Positions 32,634-40,799 of a stretch of DNA of 64,000 nt are shown here, piece after piece (position 1 is the stretch's first letter; the number at the start of each line of letters is the position of its first letter). Origin of the DNA: RBG-16-57-11 sp964503145 (GTDB lineage Bacteria > Chloroflexota > Anaerolineae > Anaerolineales > UBA4823); assembly GCA_964503145.1 (NCBI GenBank), contig CAZCYV010000016.1:31921-95920 (forward strand). Direction: 5' to 3'. The translations under genes and the position numbers were made by a program. The notes beneath the pieces were generated by a model, which searched no databases, was not told the origin of the DNA, and saw only the letters and a program-made list of their open reading frames with translations.

Positions 32634-34373
32634 ATGATGGATGCGATCGAACGATCCGAACTGCGCGACCCAGAGGCCCCCATTGGCTACGTGGTGGGCG
32701 GCGGATTGAAGGAGAACCTGCGCGTGCGCCTGACCATCCCGGCGCAGCAGGTGCAGGAAGGCGGTTTCGTCATTATCGAGAGCGGCGACTGGCGTTTCTA
32801 TGGCCTGGTCACCGATTTGCAACTTGGCGCCACCGACCCACGCTTCGCCGACGAGCAGAGCGAAGCGCGCCTGCCGGCGGAACTGGCGCGCCTGCTGCAT
32901 GGGCAGACCTTGTTCACCAACCTGGAAGTGCTGCCGGCGCTGATGCAGGAAATCGGTCCACAGCCGGGAACTCCAGCCTACCAGCGCTGGTCGGAGGAAA
33001 TCGACCTGGGCCTGCGCGCCGAGCCTGCGCCGCTGCCGGTCAAGACCATCCCGCCGCACCATGCGCCGGTGCGGCTGGCTGGGCCGGGCGATATCGCCGA
33101 GATCTTTGGCAAGAGCGAGAAGACGGGCAACTTTGTCATCGGCTACACTCGCGAGCAAGGGCATCCGGTGTGCTTGAACCTGGACAAATTCGTGCAGCGC
33201 TCGTCGGGCATCTTCGGCGCCACCGGCACGGGTAAGTCCTTCCTGACGCGCATCATTTTGGCTGGCCTGATCCACTACAACCGTGCTTCGGTGCTGGTTT
33301 ACGACATGCATAACGAGTATGGCTTCGACGACACCGCTTCGGATACGGGCAAACGCGTGTTGGGGTTGAGGACGAAGTTCGGCAGCGCCAAAGTGCAGGT
33401 CGTGGGCCTGGGGCAGGGGGCGCTGGTGCGCGGCCAGCCGCCCGATTTCAACCTGGAGATCGCCATGCGCGATATCCAGCCGCAGGACATCGAACTGTTG
33501 TGGCGTGAATTGAACCTGCGCGAGACCACATCCACCATCTTGGACGCGCTGGTCGCCACGCACGGCCCGGAAAGCTGGTTCAGCGAATTTCGCCAGATGA
33601 AAGTCGGCGCGACCATAGAGACCGAGGAAGGCAAGCGCGTCCCTGCACCAGATAGCGTGGAAGCCTGGGCGTATCGGGCGGGCGTTCATCCAGAGGCGGC
33701 CAAAGCGCTGCACTCGAAGCTGGGGCCGCTGTTCCGTCGCTCCTATATTGTCGAAAGGCCAGCCGCGGATACCGTTTCCGAGATCATCAAAGCCCTGGAG
33801 GCGGGGAAGCATGTCGTCCTTTCATTCGGCGACTTCGATAATGATCTGGACTATTTGCTGGTGAGCAACCTGCTCACCCGGCGCATCCGCCAGGCGTGGG
33901 AGAAACGCACCAACGATTTTCGCACCCGCGGCGAATTGGAACCGCGCCCCTTGGTCATCGTAGTCGAAGAGGCGCACAAGCTGCTCAACCCCGAAATGGC
34001 CTCCCAAACCACCTTCAGCACCATTGCCCGTGAGATGCGCAAGTACTATGTGACGCTGTTGATCGTCGATCAACGCCCATCGCAAATCTACGATGAGGTG
34101 ATGTCGCAGCTTGGCACGCGCGTCTCCGGCTGGCTGGGCGACGAAGATGATGTGCGGGCGGTGCTCTCTGGGCTGGCTGGCCGTGAGGCTTTGCGGGGCA
34201 TGCTCGCCCGACTACAGCCCAAAGAAGAGGTGTTGCTGCTGGGTTGGGGCGTGCCCATGCCGCTGCCGGTGCGCTCGCGGCGCTACGACGAACGCTTTTG
34301 GGAAGAGCTGCTCGGGCGAAGCGGCGGGGGGAAGCGCAGTGAGAAGGATATCCTGAGCGAGTTGGGGTTCTGA
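32634..34373 (+). CDS. herA: HerA-type DNA translocase/helicase ATPase
   Basis: 579 aa. An N-terminal HAS barrel (about residues 15-95) is followed by a FtsK/HerA ATPase core with Walker A 'GATGTGKS' at 195-202, Walker B 'PLVIVVEEAHKLLNPEM' and the later 'STIAREMRKYYVTLLIVDQR' arginine-finger region. The C-terminus 'LLLGWGVPMPLPVRSRRYDE' is typical of HerA. HerA forms hexamers that pump DNA and recruits NurA. The ATG is at 32634; a second ATG one codon on is possible. It is the last gene of the operon. Confidence 0.93.
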   Translation: MMDAIERSELRDPEAPIGYVVGGGLKENLRVRLTIPAQQVQEGGFVIIESGDWRFYGLVTDLQLGATDPRFADEQSEARLPAELARLLHGQTLFTNLEVLPALMQEIGPQPGTPAYQRWSEEIDLGLRAEPAPLPVKTIPPHHAPVRLAGPGDIAEIFGKSEKTGNFVIGYTREQGHPVCLNLDKFVQRSSGIFGATGTGKSFLTRIILAGLIHYNRASVLVYDMHNEYGFDDTASDTGKRVLGLRTKFGSAKVQVVGLGQGALVRGQPPDFNLEIAMRDIQPQDIELLWRELNLRETTSTILDALVATHGPESWFSEFRQMKVGATIETEEGKRVPAPDSVEAWAYRAGVHPEAAKALHSKLGPLFRRSYIVERPAADTVSEIIKALEAGKHVVLSFGDFDNDLDYLLVSNLLTRRIRQAWEKRTNDFRTRGELEPRPLVIVVEEAHKLLNPEMASQTTFSTIAREMRKYYVTLLIVDQRPSQIYDEVMSQLGTRVSGWLGDEDDVRAVLSGLAGREALRGMLARLQPKEEVLLLGWGVPMPLPVRSRRYDERFWEELLGRSGGGKRSEKDILSELGF

Positions 34374-34463
34374 CGCAGAACCCCGCGCCTGAATTTAGCC
34401 AGTGCGATTCTGTTTGGATGCTGAGCAGGTTTGCACGGCTGAAAAACTCGCCTCGGGCATTCA

Positions 34464-34472
34464 TGGTATCAT
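34464..34472 (+). promoter_or_regulatory. Extended -10 promoter TGGTATCAT next to the glycosidase start
   Basis: TGG plus TATCAT ends 8 nt before the ATG at 34481, so the message would be almost leaderless. There is no Shine-Dalgarno. Compare 6141 and 10772. Confidence 0.55.
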
Positions 34473-34480
34473 ACCTGCGT

Positions 34481-36019
34481 ATGCGTATTTCGCTGCGGAT
34501 TTTGATCAGCTTATCCCTGCTGCAGGCGCTCCTGGCGCCGTTGTACACCGAAGCTCACGCTGCCGCTTCCCTGTGGCGGCCGCTGGCTTCCGGCATCGAA
34601 TATCGCGAGTTTCATCTGCCTGGCCCCAACCGCGTCTTTGTCGCTCGGATGGCGCGCGAGCTGCCGCAGGTTACCCTGGAAAGCAGCATTGGCCAGGGGC
34701 GCTTGAGCGGCGGCGCAGAGACGGTGCGCGACCAGGCGGCGCGCTACGACCAGGCGCTCAGCGCCTGGGGCGGCGAATGGGGCGCTCGTAATCAGGTGGT
34801 CGTGGCGATCAACGGCTCTTATTTCGACACCCAAACCGGCGTGCCCTGGAGCGGACAGATTCACTCCGGCTGGTACGCCAAACGTTTCGCCGATCGCCAG
34901 AGAAGCAGCAGCTTTATCTGGACATCTGATCGACGCGCCTTCGTCGGCACCTGCGTGGTGCACCGCCCCGGCAGGCAGGTGATCACCCTGCAAAAAACCG
35001 GCGAGACTTTCCCCTTCGAAGGCATCAACGTGCCCCACAGCGGCGGCAACAACCTGATCCTTTACACTTCCCAGTATGACGCAGCCACTCCCACGCTGGA
35101 GGAAGGCGAAAAACACCTTGAAATCGTGGTCGAACTGCGCCAACCCCTGGGATTCGCACCCTTGCCGGCGATGATTTCTGGCGTCGTCCGCCAGGTGCTG
35201 GAGGGGAGCGGTGCGACGCCCCTGCCTTTCGACCATGTTGTGATCTCCGCCGTGGGAAAAGCCTATCAAGCCCTACACGGCAAGGTTGCCGTGGGCGATG
35301 CGATCGGCATTTCGCAGGAAATTCACCACCTGCAGCCTAACTGCCGCGATCCTAACCCGGAGAGCTGGGAAGGCGCCTTTGCCGGCATCGCCAGCAGCTA
35401 TATCTTCCTGGCCGAGGGGGTCATTCCGAGCCTGAACGATCTGGGGGCGGTGCTGCGCAACCCACGCACCGCCATAGCCCTCAATGAGCGCCATATCTTC
35501 TTCATCGTCGTGGATGGGCGCGACCGTCTGCGTAGCCTGGGGATGAGCATGGCCGAGTTAGGTGTCTTCGCCAAGACCCGCCTGGGAGCGACCTGGGGTG
35601 TCGCGCTGGATGGCGGCGGCTCTTCCACGATGGTGGTCAATGGCCAGGTGGTCAACAATCCTAATCCTGAGCTGGACAAAGGCGACCAGCCGATCACGCC
35701 CTCGCCTGCAGTAACCACTCCCGCGCCTGCCAAAGTCGAACGGGCTGTCGCCAATGGGATGATGATGGTGCTGGTTCAGCCTAAGGAGCAATCAGAGCGG
35801 TTCCAGACCGGCCAAACGGTGTCGATCGTCGAGGCCGGCGAAGTCAACCTGCGATTGGGGCCTGGGACAAATTATGCTCCGTTGGGGGTGGTTTCCCCGG
35901 GCCAGCAGGGTACGATCGTCGAACATCCCTTGAACGGCGTGCTGGCAAAGGGTTATTATTGGTGGAAGATTGACTTTGGCGGACTGATTGGCTGGGTTAA
36001 CCAGGATTCTCTCGGTTGA
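34481..36019 (+). CDS. Secreted phosphodiester glycosidase (NAGPA/DUF2233) with C-terminal SH3 domain
   Basis: 512 aa. A Sec-type signal peptide ('ILISLSLLQALLAPLYTEAHA') is followed by a NAGPA-type domain. Typical blocks are 'VVVAINGSYFDTQTGVPW', 'AIALNERHIFFIVVDGR' and 'GVALDGGGSSTMVVNG'. The family cleaves phosphodiester-linked sugars, as in the mannose-6-phosphate uncovering enzyme and cell-wall teichoic-type polymers. The C-terminus is a bacterial SH3 domain ('VEAGEVNLRLGPGTNYAPLG'), likely for cell-surface binding. I chose the ATG at 34481, because the signal peptide begins there and the promoter element is directly upstream; two earlier Met codons lie upstream of or within that promoter. 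Confidence 0.88.
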   Translation: MRISLRILISLSLLQALLAPLYTEAHAAASLWRPLASGIEYREFHLPGPNRVFVARMARELPQVTLESSIGQGRLSGGAETVRDQAARYDQALSAWGGEWGARNQVVVAINGSYFDTQTGVPWSGQIHSGWYAKRFADRQRSSSFIWTSDRRAFVGTCVVHRPGRQVITLQKTGETFPFEGINVPHSGGNNLILYTSQYDAATPTLEEGEKHLEIVVELRQPLGFAPLPAMISGVVRQVLEGSGATPLPFDHVVISAVGKAYQALHGKVAVGDAIGISQEIHHLQPNCRDPNPESWEGAFAGIASSYIFLAEGVIPSLNDLGAVLRNPRTAIALNERHIFFIVVDGRDRLRSLGMSMAELGVFAKTRLGATWGVALDGGGSSTMVVNGQVVNNPNPELDKGDQPITPSPAVTTPAPAKVERAVANGMMMVLVQPKEQSERFQTGQTVSIVEAGEVNLRLGPGTNYAPLGVVSPGQQGTIVEHPLNGVLAKGYYWWKIDFGGLIGWVNQDSLG

Positions 36020-36065
36020 TGAGCGTATTGCTATCGCATCCATCGTTCGATTTGGGGAGGGACAA

Positions 36066-37211
36066 ATGGACTTCGATCTTTCCGAAGAGCAGCGCATGTG
36101 GCAGGAAGCCGTCCATGATTTCGTCGCTCGCGAGGTCAAACCTCGGGCGCATGAGGTGGACGAAGAGGCACGTTTCAACTGGGAAGCGACCCGCAAGATG
36201 GGCCCGCTGGGCCTGCTGGGCCTGAACGTGCCAGAGGAATATGGGGGGGCGGGGGTAGATCCGATCAGCGCGGCTATCGCCATCGAAGAGTTAGGCTGGG
36301 GCTGCGGCAGCACTGCTCTGGCAATCTCAGCCCACAATGGGTTAGGCTGCGCTCCGATTGTGATGTTCGGCAGCGAAGAGCAGAAGCAGCGCTTCCTGCC
36401 GCCCGTCGCCAGCGGGCGGGGCAAACTGGCCGCCCTGGCGCTCACCGAGCCCGGCGCAGGCTCTGACCTGCAGGGTGTGCGCACCCGCGCCGAGCGCCAG
36501 GGGGATGAGTGGGTGATCAACGGGACGAAGATGTGGTGCACCAATGCCAGCATCGCCGACTTCATCATCACCCTGGTGCGCACCGATCCGGCAGGCGGCT
36601 CGCGCTCGCTGAGCATGATCATCGTTCCCACCGACGCCCCAGGGCTGCATATCGGGCCGCCGGAGAAGAAGATGGGCCTGAAGGGTTCGCCCACGCACGC
36701 CGTCGCCTACGAGGAGGTGCGCGTGCCTGCCGCTAACCTGCTCGGGCCGGAGGGGCATGGCCTGCCCCAAGCCCTGGCGGTGCTGGACGGAGGGCGCATC
36801 AGCATTGGCGCACTGTCCGTGGGTCTGGCTCAGGCCGCCCTGGAAGCGGCCCGCCAATATGCCCGCGAGCGCCAGGCCTTCGGCCGCCCCATCGCCGACT
36901 TCCAGGCCATCCAGTGGATGCTGGCCGATGCAGCTACCCAGATTCACGCCGCCCGACTGATGGTTTATCAGGCAGCCTGGCTGAAAGCGCAAGGGCGGCC
37001 TTACACCAAAGAGGCCTCTATGGCCAAGCTGTTTGCAACAGAGATGGCCGAGCGCGTGTGTCGGGATGCAATCCAGATCCATGGCGGCTACGGCTATAGC
37101 CGCGAGTATCCGGTGGAGCGCATCTACCGCGACGCGCGCCTGATGACCATCGGCGAGGGCACCAGCGAGATCCAGCGTCTGGTGATCGCCCGCCACGTGC
37201 TGGCGGAATAG
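36066..37211 (+). CDS. Acyl-CoA dehydrogenase
   Basis: 381 aa, the usual size. FAD/substrate motifs: 'LALTEPGAGSDLQGVRT', 'WVINGTKMWCTNASIADF', 'ERQAFGRPIADFQAIQWMLA' and 'DAIQIHGGYGYSREYPVER'. The catalytic Glu sits in 'IGEGTSEIQRLVIARHVL'. It oxidises acyl-CoA to trans-2-enoyl-CoA with an electron-transfer flavoprotein. The ATG at 36066 follows GGGGAGGGAC. It is 46 bp after the glycosidase; no other beta-oxidation gene is adjacent. Confidence 0.95.
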   Translation: MDFDLSEEQRMWQEAVHDFVAREVKPRAHEVDEEARFNWEATRKMGPLGLLGLNVPEEYGGAGVDPISAAIAIEELGWGCGSTALAISAHNGLGCAPIVMFGSEEQKQRFLPPVASGRGKLAALALTEPGAGSDLQGVRTRAERQGDEWVINGTKMWCTNASIADFIITLVRTDPAGGSRSLSMIIVPTDAPGLHIGPPEKKMGLKGSPTHAVAYEEVRVPAANLLGPEGHGLPQALAVLDGGRISIGALSVGLAQAALEAARQYARERQAFGRPIADFQAIQWMLADAATQIHAARLMVYQAAWLKAQGRPYTKEASMAKLFATEMAERVCRDAIQIHGGYGYSREYPVERIYRDARLMTIGEGTSEIQRLVIARHVLAE

Positions 37212-37224
37212 CCGGTTGCGCTTC

Positions 37225-37971
37225 TCAAGGGGTCGTGCCTGAGGTGGGCGGCGGCGAAAAGCTGTCGGCCGCCATGATCAGTACGGCGACCGCCAGGGCA
37301 GCCAGCAACAGCAGCGCCAGCTCTTGCAACAGCACCCAGCGACGGCGGATAACGTTGCTCTTCTCTGCCTGCTCGACGATCTCATGCGCCATCGCCTCCA
37401 GCGTCTCATCCTCCAGGTCAGGGGCGGGGTAATGTTGCAGTAAGGCCTGACGCCAGTTTGTGCCCGCCTGCAGGTCAGCAATTACCTCAACGGGCAGTCC
37501 AGCCCGTTGCAGGACGGCCTGCGGGTCCTTTTCCAGCTTGCTCAGCCGGGTTTGCGCCCGCTCGGGCTTCAACTTGAAGAGCGCCGCGACCTGTTCAGCG
37601 TCCAGATCGGCAAAGACGTGCAGCAACACTGGCAGATGGGCGCGGCGTTCCCTGAGAATGGCGCGCGGCAGCGCCTGCAGCAGGCAGGTATAGAACCAAA
37701 GCGGGATGCTGACCTTAGAACTGTAGCGATAGGCTTGACTGACGGCCCTGGCGAAGATCTGGCGGTGCAGTTCGCGGGCGCGCTCGGGTTGATTTTCCAG
37801 CGCCATACATAGCCGCAAGACCGGCGCATCGTAAGTGCGCAACAGCCCTTCGGCCACCAGACCGGGGTCGCTTTGTCCGCTTTGAAGCACCCATTCCAGA
37901 TCTTCGGACAGGTTGGCCGCAGCAGGCCCCAGATCGAGCGCGTTGTTCCAACCGTTACGATATTCTTTCAT
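37225..37971 (-). CDS. Sigma-70-like protein with C-terminal membrane helix, function unknown
   Basis: 248 aa. Residues about 40-115 resemble an ECF sigma region 2 ('LLRTYDAPVLRLCMALENQP', then 'IPLWFYTCLLQALPRAILRE'), and about 120-165 look like a weak region 4 ('VFADLDAEQVAALFKLKPER'). The C-terminal part has a helix-rich stretch and one transmembrane helix ('LLLLAALAVAVLIMAADSF') followed by a short outside tail. A sigma-like module tethered to the membrane suggests surface-signal control, but the region-4 match is poor, so I call it sigma-like only. It is convergent with the dehydrogenase gene (14 bp). Confidence 0.6.
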   Translation of the reverse strand: MKEYRNGWNNALDLGPAAANLSEDLEWVLQSGQSDPGLVAEGLLRTYDAPVLRLCMALENQPERARELHRQIFARAVSQAYRYSSKVSIPLWFYTCLLQALPRAILRERRAHLPVLLHVFADLDAEQVAALFKLKPERAQTRLSKLEKDPQAVLQRAGLPVEVIADLQAGTNWRQALLQHYPAPDLEDETLEAMAHEIVEQAEKSNVIRRRWVLLQELALLLLAALAVAVLIMAADSFSPPPTSGTTP

Positions 37972-38040
37972 CGCCCGACAATCGCCGTGGCGGCTGCAGG
38001 GGTTTTTCGATCAGTATTTGCCATTAAGAACTCCACAACC

Positions 38041-38085
38041 TTACCGATAATCTCACCCAAAAACGGTAAACCCTGTATCTACAGG
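38041..38085. promoter_or_regulatory. Inverted repeats upstream of the sigma-like gene
   Basis: Two nested features in the 155-bp gap: TTACCG/CGGTAA arms (38041-38046 and 38064-38069) and a 14-nt inverted repeat CCTGTA-TC-TACAGG (38072-38085). They lie between the sigma-like gene start and the 3' end of the MogA gene. They could be an operator or the hairpin after the MogA transcript. Nothing else is seen in this gap. Confidence 0.35.
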
Positions 38086-38126
38086 TCACAATCAAACGAC
38101 TTCTTCATAATGCGCCGCTTGCGCCT

Positions 38127-38636
38127 TCAGCCTGCGCTGGCGCGGTGCCCGGCTTCGGCCTGGGGATCCTCTTGAAGCAACTGGATTGCATGCGGCAGGA
38201 CCGGCAGGATCGTGTGCAGGTTTTCCAGCGCTCCTTTGGGGCTGCCGGGCAGGTTGACGATCAAACAACGCTTGCGGATGCCCGCTGTGGCGCGGGAGAG
38301 CATGGCGTGAGGCGTGACCTGCAGGCTGGCGGCGCGCATGGCCTCCGCCAGCCCCGGCGCCGGGCGTTCGATCACCGCTTGAGTCGCCTCGGGGGTCACG
38401 TCTCGCGGGGCGAAGCCGGTGCCACCGGTGGTCAGGATCACGTCGATCTCGCCCGAATCCGCCCAGGCCGTCAGCAAGTTCCGCAGATCATCCAGGTCGT
38501 CTGGCAGGATCATCTGGCGGACGACCTCCCAGCCCTGCGCTTGTACCGCTTCAACCAGGGCAGGGCCGGAGGCGTCTGGGCGCTCGCCGCGCCAGGAGCG
38601 GTCGGAGACGGTCAAGATGCCCAGGCGCAGCGTCAC
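38127..38636 (-). CDS. MogA/MoaB-type molybdenum cofactor biosynthesis protein
   Basis: 169 aa from the GTG at 38636, preceded by GGAGGATTGAG; this start abuts the stop of the PHP gene by 1 bp. Key motif 'ILTTGGTGFAPRDVTPEAT' and 'NLPGSPKGALENL' define the MogA/MoaB fold. The family adenylylates molybdopterin before metal insertion. Motifs upstream in the same frame are read-through, since the ORF could be opened further only through the preceding gene. No other molybdenum cofactor gene is in the window. Confidence 0.88.
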   Translation of the reverse strand: MTLRLGILTVSDRSWRGERPDASGPALVEAVQAQGWEVVRQMILPDDLDDLRNLLTAWADSGEIDVILTTGGTGFAPRDVTPEATQAVIERPAPGLAEAMRAASLQVTPHAMLSRATAGIRKRCLIVNLPGSPKGALENLHTILPVLPHAIQLLQEDPQAEAGHRASAG

Positions 38637-38637
38637 C

Positions 38638-40413
38638 TCAATCCTCCTCCAGACCCACCAGCTTCTTCCAGGGCCCGTGGATGCCATCGTCGGTTACGCC
38701 GAAGTAATAACGATAACCGGTGTCCGTTCGCTGGATCAGGTCATAGCGCTGGCTTTTACCCTGTTTTTGCTTGCGGATCAAGCCATACGGCCCTTGCCAC
38801 TGGATACTCATTTGCGCCGGGTCACCCGGCAGGCTGGCGTAAGTGGTAATGGCGTAATGCCACAATCGGCGCGCGGATTTGCGGGTGACATTCTTGACCA
38901 CGTTGCCATTGCGCAGATCGCGCATCGTGAAATAGGTTTCTTCGTCGCGCGTCTCGACAGACATCACTTCCACACCGGTGCGCGGGGCCATGTCCACAGG
39001 CTCGGCCTGAGCAGGAGCCGCAGGCGCAGCCTTGACGGTCTCGACCGTTGGAGGGTGAAGCGCCTCTGTCGGCAGCAGGTGCGCCGCCTCGGCCAGCGGC
39101 GCAGGCAGGCCACGCCCGCGCAGCACCAGGCTGACGATCTCATCCCGAACTGCCAGATCGGTCTCGGCCTCGGAACGCACATAAATCTTGTTGTCATCCA
39201 CCGCATACGGCGGATCCAGGCCGCGTGGCACCTGAATCACGATGATCTTCTTGCCGCCGGTCTCATGAACGTCGAGGGTGCAAGACAGGGCGGGACTGAT
39301 GCGCTTATTCAGCTCTTTCTCGAGTTGTGCGATCGCCTGTTCGGGATCTGAAACCCCCACCGGGGGCTTCTTGGGGTCGGCTGTCAGGCCAATGTACAGT
39401 GTGCCGCCGTTGGTGTTGGCAAAGGCGCAGACATCAGCGATGATCGCATAGCGCTGTCCGCCGCGCACCGTCAGCCCTTCATGGAAGTCCTGAATGATGT
39501 TCGCACCTTCCTCCTGGGCGGCGCGGATGAAATCGAACACTGGCTCGGCGGTCATGTGACGCGGCCGGGTGCGCGCAAAGTCGTTGCTTTGGAACAACTC
39601 TCGCAATGCGTCGAAGTCGACCTCCGGCAGCAACACCTCAGTAGTTCGATCGCCTACCCCCAGATTCTTCTTACGCGCCGGGTCGCTGGTCAAGCGGTGC
39701 GCGTCTGAACCCTGGATGCAGTGCATCCGCCGTGGATACTCTGGTTTCGAGCCGTTGAAGAAAGCCGCAGTGCTGCGAGGCCCTTTATTCTCCAGGTCGG
39801 TCACTTCCAGCGCGTGCAGGTTTGGGTCCTGGGTGTAGGCGATCTTGGTCTGACCGCCGATGGGGAAGCCGCGCATTGCCACGCCGTTGGTGGAGTTGGC
39901 GTGCGCCGCAATCACCAGGCCGCCAGCCTCGTTGATGACCCGGTATGCGGTCAACACATCGGCCGTGGCGCCTACAGTCGCCGAGCCCTCATCAAGTTGT
40001 TCGGCTGGGATGTTCAAATCGAGCAGCAGATGCTCAATTTCGCGCACCGGCTTATCCGGGTGAAAGATGCCCAGGACATGGAAGCCAAAGGTGGCGGTGA
40101 ACTCGAAGCCGGGCAGCACCAGGATCTTTCCTAGCAAGCGGCGGTATTCGTTCAGGCGCGCCTGTTCCTCGGGGAGGATGCGTTTCAGGCGCTCCAGCAA
40201 TTCAAGCTGCTGGATTTCCTCCTGCATTCCGCGATATCCAGCCACAGTATTGTGATCGGTGAAGGCGATGATCGCCAGCCCGCGCGCCTCCGCGCGGCGC
40301 AAAATGTCCAAATAGGTAACCTCCGGTTGCTGAAAATCGCTGGAGGCGCGAGTATGCAAATGTAAATCAATCGTACACCACTGCATGGATGTACGGCTGC
40401 GTTTCTTTCCCAC
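38638..40413 (-). CDS. PHP phosphoesterase fused to an AlbA/Schlafen-type DNA-binding domain
   Basis: 591 aa. N-terminal PHP domain: 'IDLHLHTRASSDFQQP' and 'IIAFTDHNTVAGYRGM' are metal-binding motifs, with 'LVIAAHANSTNG' and 'CIQGSDAHRL' completing the site. From about residue 310 there is an AlbA_2-type domain ('FANTNGGTLYIGLTADPKK', 'NKIYVRSEAETDLAVRDEI'). The last 120 residues are Pro/Ala-rich then a compact tail. PHP domains hydrolyse phosphoesters and AlbA_2 domains bind nucleic acid, so a nucleic-acid-directed PHP enzyme is likely. The stop abuts the GTG of the MogA gene, so they are coupled. Confidence 0.82.
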   Translation of the reverse strand: MGKKRSRTSMQWCTIDLHLHTRASSDFQQPEVTYLDILRRAEARGLAIIAFTDHNTVAGYRGMQEEIQQLELLERLKRILPEEQARLNEYRRLLGKILVLPGFEFTATFGFHVLGIFHPDKPVREIEHLLLDLNIPAEQLDEGSATVGATADVLTAYRVINEAGGLVIAAHANSTNGVAMRGFPIGGQTKIAYTQDPNLHALEVTDLENKGPRSTAAFFNGSKPEYPRRMHCIQGSDAHRLTSDPARKKNLGVGDRTTEVLLPEVDFDALRELFQSNDFARTRPRHMTAEPVFDFIRAAQEEGANIIQDFHEGLTVRGGQRYAIIADVCAFANTNGGTLYIGLTADPKKPPVGVSDPEQAIAQLEKELNKRISPALSCTLDVHETGGKKIIVIQVPRGLDPPYAVDDNKIYVRSEAETDLAVRDEIVSLVLRGRGLPAPLAEAAHLLPTEALHPPTVETVKAAPAAPAQAEPVDMAPRTGVEVMSVETRDEETYFTMRDLRNGNVVKNVTRKSARRLWHYAITTYASLPGDPAQMSIQWQGPYGLIRKQKQGKSQRYDLIQRTDTGYRYYFGVTDDGIHGPWKKLVGLEED

Positions 40414-40424
40414 AGTTCCTCTCT

Positions 40425-40799
40425 TTATCCAATATCGGCGATGACCTGGCGAATCTTCTGAAGCAGGTCTTCAGGCATGTAAGGCTTCAAAATAAAGGCG
40501 TTGGCGCCCAATTCTATACAGCGCTGGCCCACGTCCATGCCCGAGGAGATGACCACACCGATCTGGCGGGTGCTTTCGTCCTGCCGGATGGCGCTCAGCA
40601 GGTCAAGTCCATTCACTCTGCGCAGATGCACATCCAGCAAAACCACATCCGGCGCTTCCTGTCGGATGCCATCCATGATCGTGTCCAGACTCTCATCGTT
40701 TTTCAAGACGGCTGTTTCGTAGCCTTCGAAGCGTAGCAAGGTGGATAACAGGGTCACCATGGTGTGGTCGTCTTCGATCAGCATCACTTTCGCGGTCAT
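40425..40799 (-). CDS. Single-domain response regulator (CheY-like)
   Basis: 124 aa, receiver domain only. 'KVMLIEDDHTMVTLLS' holds the acidic pair, 'DVVLLDVHLRRVNG' the phosphoacceptor and 'AFILKPYMPEDLL' the conserved Lys. The DXD spacing and length are normal. The ATG overlaps the lon stop by 4 bp, so it is translationally coupled to lon. It has no output domain and no adjacent kinase. Confidence 0.9.
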   Translation of the reverse strand: MTAKVMLIEDDHTMVTLLSTLLRFEGYETAVLKNDESLDTIMDGIRQEAPDVVLLDVHLRRVNGLDLLSAIRQDESTRQIGVVISSGMDVGQRCIELGANAFILKPYMPEDLLQKIRQVIADIG

